DNA from: Dehalococcoidia bacterium
GTDB lineage: Bacteria > Chloroflexota > Dehalococcoidia > UBA2979
Reading direction: 5' to 3'
DNA length: 13,741 nucleotides
Assembly (NCBI GenBank): GCA_030745285.1
Contig: JASLOV010000013.1
Location: forward strand, 1 to 13,741
The notes beneath the pieces are model-generated. The model did not search any database. It was not told where the DNA came from and saw nothing but the letters and a program-made list of their open reading frames with translations. Position numbers and translations under genes: made by a program. Shown here one piece after another: positions 6,943 through 13,741 of the stretch; positions within the stretch are counted from its first letter, which is position 1, and every line of letters starts with the position of its first letter.

Positions 6943-7809
6943 ATGCTGACCAAGCGCATCATCCCCTGCTTCGACGTCGACAACGGGCGGGTGGTGAAAG
7001 GCATCTCTTTCGTGGAGCTGCGCGACGCCGGCGACCCGGTGGAGCTGGCCGCGAGCTACAGCAACGGCGGAGCGGACGAACTCGTCTTCCTGGACATCAC
7101 GGCGTCCTCGGACAACCGCACCAGCGTGTACGACATGATCGCGCGCACGGCCGACCAGATCTTCGTGCCGCTCACCGTCGGCGGCGGCATCCGCACCACG
7201 CACGATGTCCGCATGATGCTCGAGATGGGTGCGGACAAGATCTCCGTGAACACCTCGGCCGTCGAGAACCCCGAGCTGATCGGCGAGGGCGCGCATCGCT
7301 TCGGGTCGCAGTGCATCGTCGTGGCGGTCGACGCCAAGCGCATCGGCAACGAGGACCGCTGGGAGATCTACACCCACGGCGGCCGCACGCCGACGGGCAT
7401 CGATGCCGTCGAGTGGGCGCGGGAGGCGGTCGACCGCGGCGCCGGCGAGCTGCTGGTGACATCGATGGACACGGACGGGCATCAGACCGGCTATGACCTG
7501 CCGATGCTGCGCTCGATCAGCGACCGGGTGGAAGTGCCCGTGATCGCCTCGGGCGGGGCAGGGAAGCCGGAGCACCTCTACGACGCGCTGACGGAGGGTG
7601 GGGCGGACGCAGTGCTCGCCGCCTCGATCTTCCACTTCGGCACGTACGACATCAGCACGCTGAAGCAGTACTTGAGCGAGCGCGGCATCCCGATGCGGCC
7701 GCCAGACCCCCATACGGCCTCGGACAGCGGGTCAGGCAACGGGTCGGGCAGCGAAACGCACGGCGACCGGACGAGCAGCGAAGCAGAGAGCGAGGGCGGC
7801 GATGCCTGA
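6943..7809 (+). CDS. hisF: HisF, synthase subunit of imidazole glycerol phosphate synthase, with an extra C-terminal tail
   Basis: Cyclase that uses ammonia from HisH to turn PRFAR into imidazole glycerol phosphate and AICAR. The barrel is complete: KRIIPCFDVDNGRVVKG at 4-20 with catalytic Asp11, and VVAVDAKR with catalytic Asp130, both at the textbook positions. Phosphate loops TVGGGIR (78-84) and ASGGAGK (202-208) are intact. The usual domain ends near residue 253 (LKQYLSERGIPMR). Another 35 residues follow, Ser/Gly/Glu/Asp-rich and apparently disordered, partly built on a short 12-base repeat. Start ATG 6943 lies nine bases after hisA. The stop TGA (7807-7809) overlaps the hisI start, so the tail ends exactly where hisI begins. 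Confidence 0.96.
   Translation: MLTKRIIPCFDVDNGRVVKGISFVELRDAGDPVELAASYSNGGADELVFLDITASSDNRTSVYDMIARTADQIFVPLTVGGGIRTTHDVRMMLEMGADKISVNTSAVENPELIGEGAHRFGSQCIVVAVDAKRIGNEDRWEIYTHGGRTPTGIDAVEWAREAVDRGAGELLVTSMDTDGHQTGYDLPMLRSISDRVEVPVIASGGAGKPEHLYDALTEGGADAVLAASIFHFGTYDISTLKQYLSERGIPMRPPDPHTASDSGSGNGSGSETHGDRTSSEAESEGGDA
7726..7749 (+). repeat. Two 12-base imperfect tandem repeats in the hisF tail
   Basis: AGCGGGTCAGGC is followed directly by AACGGGTCGGGC; ten of twelve bases match. They encode SGSG-NGSG in the low-complexity tail, so the tail may have grown by short duplication. Confidence 0.6.
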
Positions 7810-8164
7810 GACGACCGTCGACCCATCGGCACTGAAGTACGACGACGCCGGGCTGATCCCGGCCGTGCTCCAGGACGCCGCCTCGCAGGAGGTGCTGATG
7901 CTGGGCTGGATGAACGAGGCGACGCTGCGCCAGACGCTCGAGATCGGACAGGCCGTCTACTGGTCACGCTCGCGCCAGGAGGTCTGGCACAAGGGCGCCA
8001 CCTCCGGCGACTACGTGAAGGTGCATGACGTGCGCACGGACTGCGACGCGGATGTCGTGCTGGTGCGAGGCGAACTGCTGGGCGGCGGCGTCTGCCACAC
8101 TGGCGCGCGCTCCTGCTTTGTCGAGGCGGACAACGAGACCCCCCGCGTGGTGCGCGCCGGGTAG
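7802..8164 (+). CDS. hisI: HisI, phosphoribosyl-AMP cyclohydrolase
   Basis: 120-residue zinc enzyme that opens the adenine ring of PR-AMP (third step of histidine synthesis). Signature motifs are all visible: LMLGWMNEATL at 32-42, YWSRSRQEVWHKGATSG at 53-69, DCDADVVLV at 80-88 (metal ligands Asp80, Asp82, Asp84 and Cys81), and CHTGARSCF at 98-106 (Cys98, Cys105). It is the single-domain form: no HisE pyrophosphohydrolase domain follows, so hisE must be elsewhere. ATG 7802 overlaps the hisF stop by eight bases (ATGCCTGA), and GAGGG at 7792-7796 lies five bases upstream. Its own TAG stop shares one base with the GTG of the next gene. Confidence 0.96.
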   Translation: MPETTVDPSALKYDDAGLIPAVLQDAASQEVLMLGWMNEATLRQTLEIGQAVYWSRSRQEVWHKGATSGDYVKVHDVRTDCDADVVLVRGELLGGGVCHTGARSCFVEADNETPRVVRAG

Positions 8165-8904
8165 TGCCGGCCGTGCCGGGGTGGGGGGCAGGTTCCGGGG
8201 AGCGTTCCGGGGCGCCTCCCTTCGCCGTCACACACATCGTCTTCGACGTCGACGGCACGCTCGTGGACTTCGAGGTCGCGCTGCGCAACGCGCTGGAGGC
8301 CGCGGCGAGCCGCTGCTCGGAACTGACGGCCGCCTCGCCGGCCGCGCTGCAGCAGGTACGCGACCTCGTGATCGTCGAGGCGGAGTGGAGCCGAGCGCTG
8401 CTCGCCGACGCCCGGCGCGAGTCGCTGAGGCGCGTGCTCGCCGCCGGGGGCGTGACCGGCGAGGCGGCCGTCGAGGACGTGACCGAGACGTTCTTTCGCG
8501 CTCGCGCCGAGACGACCCCGGTCTACGACGTCCATCCGACGCTGGATGCGCTGCTGGAGCGAGGGTTCACCCTCGTGGCGGCCTCGAACGGCAACCTCGA
8601 CCTCTCGGTGCCGGGCCTGGACCGCTACTTCGCCGCCGCGCTGTTCGCTGCGGACGCCGAGCACCTCAAGCCGGACCCGCGGTTCTTCGAGCAGGCGGTT
8701 GCCCTGGCGGGCGGAACTCCTGCGCTGACCCTGGCCGTCGGCGACCGCCTGGACGACGACTACGAGCCGGCGCGCCTGGCCGGGATGGCCCCGGTGCTGA
8801 TCGACCGCGAAGGCGCCGTCGACGACACTGCCGCGCGGCGCATCGGTGCGCTGACGGAGCTGGTGCCGATGGTGGAGCTGCCGCCGCCGCGCCGGGGAAG
8901 CTAG
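8164..8904 (+). CDS. HAD-superfamily (subfamily IA-like) phosphatase
   Basis: 246-residue haloacid-dehalogenase-type hydrolase. Motif I FDVDGTLVD has the nucleophile Asp28 and acid/base Asp30; motif II is Ser141 in AASNGN; motif III is Lys169 in HLKPDPRFF; motif IV is GDRLDDDYEPARLAGM from 193 (Gly193-Asp194, then acidic residues 197-199). A helical cap lies between motifs I and II (about 35-125), as in phosphoglycolate-phosphatase-like members. Substrate cannot be read from the sequence. Start GTG 8164 overlaps the hisI stop by one base, with a second GTG at 8173; neither has a clear ribosome site, and the first 20 residues are Gly/Pro-rich and unlike the family, so the true start is uncertain. 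As last gene of the his run it might be a histidinol-phosphate phosphatase. Confidence 0.88.
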   Translation: MPAVPGWGAGSGERSGAPPFAVTHIVFDVDGTLVDFEVALRNALEAAASRCSELTAASPAALQQVRDLVIVEAEWSRALLADARRESLRRVLAAGGVTGEAAVEDVTETFFRARAETTPVYDVHPTLDALLERGFTLVAASNGNLDLSVPGLDRYFAAALFAADAEHLKPDPRFFEQAVALAGGTPALTLAVGDRLDDDYEPARLAGMAPVLIDREGAVDDTAARRIGALTELVPMVELPPPRRGS

Positions 8905-9851
8905 CTGTGCGGGCCGGCTGACTGGTCGCTCGCGATCGCCTCGGCGAGGGCGGCGGCGGCGACCTGGATCTGCTCGTCGTCGGGTTCGCGAGTCGTCAGG
9001 CGCTGGAGCGCGAGGTTGCCGGCGAAGAACCAGTGCACGAGGACGTGCGATGGGTATCGACCGGCCAGCCGGATCGCCTCGTAGGAGAGTGCGGCGACGA
9101 CGGGGATGAACGCGAGCCGTGATGCCACGCGCCACCACAGCGGCGGCGTGCCGAGCAGCACGAAGACGGCGATCGAGACCGCGGCGACCGTGAGCAGGAA
9201 CGACGTGCCGCAGCGCGGGTGTGCGCGCTCGAAGCGCCGGATCGCGGCGACCGGGGCCGGGCCAGAGCTCGGCACGAGCGCGGCGTCCGGCAGCGCGCCG
9301 TCCTCGTAGGCGCGGATCGTCATGTGCTCGGCCCCGTGGTACTGGAAGACGCGCTCGATGCCGTCGGAGCGCCCGATCAGCCAGATGTAGCCGATCAGGA
9401 GTCCGAGCCGGATCGCTCCCTCGGCCAGCACGACGAGCCAGCCGGAGGGCAGCACGGAGTCGAGCCAGACGGTGAGCAGGACCGGCCCGGCGAAGAAGAT
9501 CGAGAGCCCGAAGGCGAAGGTAATGACGATCGTGACCCAGCCCGCCACCCCGACCGGCGGGGGGTTGCCGTCCTCGTCGACTTCATCGGAAGCGATGCCG
9601 GCCGACCAGGTGAGGGCTCGTACGCCCAGCGCCAGCGTCTCCCAGAGCACGAAGATGCCGCGCAGGACCGGCGTTCGCTTGAGCGGACTGCGGTAGATGC
9701 CGCCCAGCGGCGTCGAATGAGTGGCGATGGTGCCGTCCGGCCGCCGCGCGGCCACGGACATTGAGCGCCCGCCGCGGATCATGACGCCCTCGATCACGGC
9801 CTGTCCGCCGTACGTCACCGGCTGTGGGACTGACCGAACGAACCCGCTCAT
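8901..9851 (-). CDS. DUF1385 family membrane protein (YqhQ-like)
   Basis: 316-residue protein with the family signatures: YGGQAVIEGVMIRG (14-27), RSPLKRTPVLRGIF near 54-67, the conserved YHGAEHMTIRAYE at 171-183 and HPRCGTSFLL at 211-220. Hydrophobic stretches at about 104-130, 138-160, 217-235 and 243-265 suggest four or more membrane segments. The biochemical role of the family is not established to my knowledge; the His/Glu and His/Cys motifs look like a possible metal site (inference). ATG 9851 is chosen because GGAGGG lies a few bases upstream and the protein starts just before the conserved Tyr-Gly-Gly motif; the frame is open much further upstream, but there it only shadows other sequence. 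It follows rpmE, a neighbour often seen for this family. Its TAG stop shares CTAG with the convergent HAD gene. Confidence 0.9.
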   Translation of the reverse strand: MSGFVRSVPQPVTYGGQAVIEGVMIRGGRSMSVAARRPDGTIATHSTPLGGIYRSPLKRTPVLRGIFVLWETLALGVRALTWSAGIASDEVDEDGNPPPVGVAGWVTIVITFAFGLSIFFAGPVLLTVWLDSVLPSGWLVVLAEGAIRLGLLIGYIWLIGRSDGIERVFQYHGAEHMTIRAYEDGALPDAALVPSSGPAPVAAIRRFERAHPRCGTSFLLTVAAVSIAVFVLLGTPPLWWRVASRLAFIPVVAALSYEAIRLAGRYPSHVLVHWFFAGNLALQRLTTREPDDEQIQVAAAALAEAIASDQSAGPHS

Positions 9852-9930
9852 CGGCCCTCCGCCGTCAGCGTACGGCACCGCTTCCCGAAGGCAAGAGCGA
9901 CGGCAAGAGGGGGGCAGGGGACGGGCGGGA

Positions 9931-9955
9931 GACGAAGAAGCGGCCTCGCGGCCGC
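9931..9955 (-). terminator. Hairpin between rpmE and the DUF1385 gene, possible terminator or attenuator
   Basis: On the minus strand GCGGCC-GCGA-GGCCGC forms a six-base-pair all-GC stem with a GNRA-type tetraloop (9955-9940), followed by TTCTTCGTC (9939-9931). The tail is pyrimidine-rich with a weak T content, so termination may be partial. It lies 28 bases after the rpmE stop and 80 bases before the DUF1385 start. The remaining gene-free bases (9852-9930) show no other clear signal. Confidence 0.45.
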
Positions 9956-9982
9956 CTCGTCGATGTGTGCGGTGGGCCGAAG

Positions 9983-10231
9983 CTACTCGGTGCTGGCCTC
10001 GGCCGCCCCGGGGTCCGTGCCCTGCTGCTGCTCTGCCTTGGCGTAGCGGCGTCGGAAGCGCTCGACGCGGCCTGCAGTGTCGACGATGCGCTGCTCGCCC
10101 GTGAAGAACGGGTGGCAGTTGGAGCAGACCTCGACGTGCATCGCGGCCTGGGTCGAGCGGGTCTCCCATGAGTTGCCGCAGGCGCAGCTGATCACGGATT
10201 CCACGTACTCGGGGTGGATGTCGGACTTCAA
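9983..10231 (-). CDS. rpmE: Ribosomal protein L31 (zinc-binding form)
   Basis: 82-residue large-subunit protein. The start KSDIHPEYV and the zinc ligands Cys16, Cys18, Cys36 and Cys39 mark the zinc-containing (C+) form, followed by HPFFTGEQRIVDTAGRVERFRRRY. Residues 66-82 form a Gln/Ala/Glu-rich tail beyond the usual end. No ATG or GTG fits: the frame upstream runs into rpmA sequence, so the start is TTG at 10231-10229, directly before the conserved KSDIHP. Only a weak GGGA lies seven bases upstream. The gap to rpmA is 32 bases, so it is likely co-transcribed with rplU-rpmA. Confidence 0.93.
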   Translation of the reverse strand: MKSDIHPEYVESVISCACGNSWETRSTQAAMHVEVCSNCHPFFTGEQRIVDTAGRVERFRRRYAKAEQQQGTDPGAAEASTE

Positions 10232-10263
10232 TGGTCTGTCCCGTCCTGCTCTCAGCCTCGAAG

Positions 10264-10527
10264 CTAGCTGTCGCTGGCGATGATGGAGACTTGCTTGCGC
10301 CGCTTCTTGGCATACGGTGAAAACTTCACGGTGCCGTCGACGCGCGCCCACAGCGTGTGGTCGCGACCGACACCGACGTTGCCGCCGGCGTGGAAGCGCG
10401 TGCCGCGCTGGCGCACGATGATCGAGCCGGCGGTGACGAACTCGCCGTCGAAGCGTTTCACGCCCAGGCGCTGGGCGTTCGAGTCGCGGCCGTTGCGGCT
10501 GGAGCCACCTGACTTTTTGTGTGCCAT
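10264..10527 (-). CDS. rpmA: Ribosomal protein L27
   Basis: 87-residue L27, whose N-terminal arm reaches the peptidyl-transferase centre. The sequence starts MAHKKSGGSSRNGRDS, so it lacks the cleaved N-terminal extension found in Firmicutes, and continues with LGVKRFDGEFV, GSIIVRQRGTRFHAG, NVGVGRDHTLWA and DGTVKF, all typical. ATG 10527 has AGGAG six bases upstream. It lies 30 bases after rplU in the common rplU-rpmA order; the GTPase gene obg, which often follows rpmA, is replaced here by rpmE. Confidence 0.97.
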   Translation of the reverse strand: MAHKKSGGSSRNGRDSNAQRLGVKRFDGEFVTAGSIIVRQRGTRFHAGGNVGVGRDHTLWARVDGTVKFSPYAKKRRKQVSIIASDS

Positions 10528-10557
10528 TGCGTGCTCCTGTGTCGGGCGGCGGGGCGG

Positions 10558-10881
10558 CTAGCGCCCGCTGCCGGCCTCGATGCCGGTGATGCGAATTCGC
10601 GTCTGCTGCTGGCGATGGCCGTGCAGCGTGCGCTGACGGGTCTTGTTCTTGTACTTGAGGGAGGTGACCTTCTTCGCCCGATTGTGTTCTTCGATCACGG
10701 CGGTGACCGTCGCGCCCTCGACCGTGGGCGCCCCGATCGAGACGTCATCGCCGTCTTCGATCATGAGCACGTCGTCGATCGTCAGTTCGGCGCCGGCTTC
10801 CGCGTCGATCAGTGCGACGTTCAGGCTGTCGCCCTGCTGGACTCGGTATTGCTTGCCGCCGGCGCGGAAGATCGCGTACAT
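10558..10881 (-). CDS. rplU: Ribosomal protein L21
   Basis: 107-residue L21, a 23S-rRNA-binding large-subunit protein. MYAIFRAGGKQYRVQQGD at the start, the DVLMIEDGDDVSIGAP segment and KKVTSLKYKNKTRQRTLHGHRQQQTRIRITGI near the end are characteristic, the last being the basic RNA-binding stretch. ATG 10881 gives the family-like MYAIF; a GTG directly in front (10884) is an alternative that adds one residue. No strong ribosome site is seen. First gene of rplU-rpmA-rpmE, about 50 bases after the predicted transcription start. Confidence 0.96.
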   Translation of the reverse strand: MYAIFRAGGKQYRVQQGDSLNVALIDAEAGAELTIDDVLMIEDGDDVSIGAPTVEGATVTAVIEEHNRAKKVTSLKYKNKTRQRTLHGHRQQQTRIRITGIEAGSGR

Positions 10882-10937
10882 CACTGGCTCGCCGTTTGCC
10901 GTCTCATGCGTTGCGGGTAGATTGGGAGTCTGGATCG

Positions 10938-10966
10938 AGTCTATGGAGACTGTGACCCATGGTCAA
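10938..10966 (-). promoter_or_regulatory. Sigma70-type promoter for rplU-rpmA-rpmE
   Basis: Minus-strand TTGACC (10966-10961) is followed after exactly 17 bases by TAGACT (10943-10938). Both boxes match consensus well (five and four of six). The predicted start near 10931 gives a leader of about 50 bases before the rplU ATG. No other good promoter is seen in the 154-base gap shared with the divergent DedA gene. Confidence 0.75.
10953..10965. repeat. TGACC-N3-GGTCA inverted repeat over the rplU -35 box
   Basis: TGACCCATGGTCA is a 13-base dyad with perfect five-base arms (10953-10957 and 10961-10965). It covers five of the six bases of the -35 box TTGACC and the first spacer bases. Its position would suit an operator, but a short dyad containing a -35 sequence can also arise by chance. 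Confidence 0.4.
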
Positions 10967-11035
10967 CGCGGAGACGCCGCTGGATTCGCAATCGATGCGT
11001 CATCGCAGGATGCGAGAGGGGACGGGGCCTGACGA

Positions 11036-11728
11036 GTGGACGCATTGCTCGACATCGTGACGGCGCCGTACGACGGCTGGAACTGGCTCGCGGACGAGAT
11101 CTTCCGCGCGCTCAGCTCGCTCTTCCTCGATCTTGGTGCGCCGATCGTATTCGTCGCGGCGCTGGTGGAGGCCACGGTGCTGCTGGGAGTGATCTTCCCC
11201 GGCACGGTCGTGATGTTCCTGGCGGGAGCCTACTCGGTCGAGCAGGACAGTTCGCTCGCGCTGGTGTTCGTGATGGCGGTGCTGGGGACGGTGATTGGGG
11301 ACACCATCTCCTACGGGCTGGGTCGCTGGGGCAGCGGCTGGCTCGGCGGTCGCTTCGACGACTCGCTGCGCATGGGCGAGGTGCTGGTGAGCGGTCACGC
11401 GCGCTGGTTGATCCCGTTCTATCACCTGCACAGCGTGACCCGCGCGCTTGGCCCGTTCGGCTCCGGCGCGCTGCGCTTCCCGCTGCGTATCTGGATGCCG
11501 CTCGACTACCTGGGCGCGGTGATCGCGAACGTCGCCTGGGTGGGGGCGGGCGCGTTGCTTGGCCGGGCGATCCTGACCGAGGACGGGACGCTGGAGCAGC
11601 ACCCCGCCCTGCGGGTCGGGCTGATCGTGGCGGGGGTCGCCTACTTCCTGTTTCTGCAGCGGGCGGTGCTGCGGCGACGAGGCCAGCTGCAGGAAGAACG
11701 CAGGACGGGGCGCGAACCGGCCGGCTGA
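11036..11728 (+). CDS. DedA / VTT-domain family membrane protein
   Basis: 230 residues. The N-terminal half carries the DedA pattern: Glu45 in VEATVLLGVIFPGTVVMFLAGAY (the E...FPG re-entrant segment) and LGTVIGDTISYGLGRWGSG at 83-101 with Gly88-Asp89. The second half (RWLIPFYHLHSVTRALGP at 123-140, then YLGAVIANVAWVGAGALLG at 158-176) corresponds to the second re-entrant segment, but the usual RFxPGxR core is altered to RWLIPFYH. Hydrophobic helices at about 35-55, 73-95, 155-178 and 192-211; an Arg/Glu-rich tail follows. DedA proteins include lipid flippases/scramblases such as the undecaprenyl-phosphate recyclers. GTG 11036 is the first start after an in-frame TGA at 11030; only weak GGGG lies upstream. 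Convergent with ftsH. Confidence 0.87.
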   Translation: MDALLDIVTAPYDGWNWLADEIFRALSSLFLDLGAPIVFVAALVEATVLLGVIFPGTVVMFLAGAYSVEQDSSLALVFVMAVLGTVIGDTISYGLGRWGSGWLGGRFDDSLRMGEVLVSGHARWLIPFYHLHSVTRALGPFGSGALRFPLRIWMPLDYLGAVIANVAWVGAGALLGRAILTEDGTLEQHPALRVGLIVAGVAYFLFLQRAVLRRRGQLQEERRTGREPAG

Positions 11729-11759
11729 GAGCTCCGAGGATCGCGGGTGGTCGGCGGAC

Positions 11760-11794
11760 ACGAAAGAGGGGGCCTGGCCGGCCCCCTCTTTCGT
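11760..11794. terminator. Bidirectional terminator between the DedA gene and ftsH
   Basis: ACGAAAGAGGGGGCC (11760-11774), loop TGGCC, then its exact complement GGCCCCCTCTTTCGT (11780-11794): a 15-base-pair perfect stem. On the plus strand the GC core is followed by TCTTTCGTTCTGT; on minus by TCTTTCGT. Both convergent genes end near it (11728 and 11813), so it can serve both. Confidence 0.85.
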
Positions 11795-11812
11795 TCTGTA
11801 GTCGCGCGCAAC

Positions 11813-13741
<1,929 letters not shown>

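Noticed and set aside
6205..7713. 502-codon open frame on the minus strand opposite hisA and hisF
   Set aside because: His/Arg/Asp/Val-rich composition with no family signature, exactly opposite two well-supported genes; a normal artefact of high GC3.
8011..9138. 375-codon open frame on minus opposite hisI and the HAD gene
   Set aside because: Arg/Gln-rich shadow translation, no recognisable motif, fully covered by real genes.
9940..9955. The GCGGCC hairpin as part of a CRISPR or REP-type repeat family
   Set aside because: It occurs once in the window with no spaced copies; a local terminator or attenuator is the simpler reading.
9852..10313. Long N-terminal extension of the DUF1385 frame
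   Set aside because: It overlaps rpmE in another frame and has shadow-type composition; ATG 9851 has a ribosome site and precedes the family motif.

Overview
The window is a stretch of GC-rich bacterial chromosome made almost entirely of housekeeping genes. Third codon positions are mostly G or C, which also gives long spurious reading frames on opposite strands. An MreB/C/D shape cluster, NAD-dependent ligase, short four-cysteine L31, a DUF1385 membrane protein beside L31 and a ferritin-VIT fusion would fit a Chloroflexota bacterium or a deep-branching actinobacterial relative. That placement is inferred from gene content and protein style only; no rRNA is present to settle it.

Layout. On the minus strand, positions 1-2090 hold mreB, mreC and the start of mreD, behind a good sigma70-type promoter at 2176-2204. 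Also on minus, 2239-5453 holds ligA followed closely by a ferritin-like/VIT iron transporter. On plus, 5543-8904 is a compact histidine run, hisH-hisA-hisF-hisI, ending in a HAD-family phosphatase; gaps are 0-11 bases and two junctions overlap. On minus, 8901-10881 is rplU-rpmA-rpmE-DUF1385, behind another good promoter (10938-10966). On plus, 11036-11728 is a DedA-family membrane protein. A 15-bp perfect hairpin (11760-11794) separates it from convergent ftsH on minus. ftsH is open at the right edge: its reading frame and first membrane helix continue past base 13741, so its start is not in the window.

How the genes work together. MreB, MreC and MreD form the elongation scaffold of the cell wall. 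HisH and HisF form the glutaminase-synthase (IGP synthase), fed by HisI and HisA; the HAD protein could be the missing histidinol-phosphate phosphatase, but this is only a hypothesis from position. L21, L27 and L31 are large-subunit proteins. FtsH is the membrane AAA+ protease.

There is no mobile element, CRISPR array, tRNA, rRNA or defence system that I can see, and no stretch over 300 bases lacks a gene. I found no previously undescribed system. The most useful leads are small: a codon-usage dip inside ligA, a low-complexity tail on HisF, the HAD gene ending the his run, a dyad over the rplU -35 box, and a DedA protein with an altered core motif.
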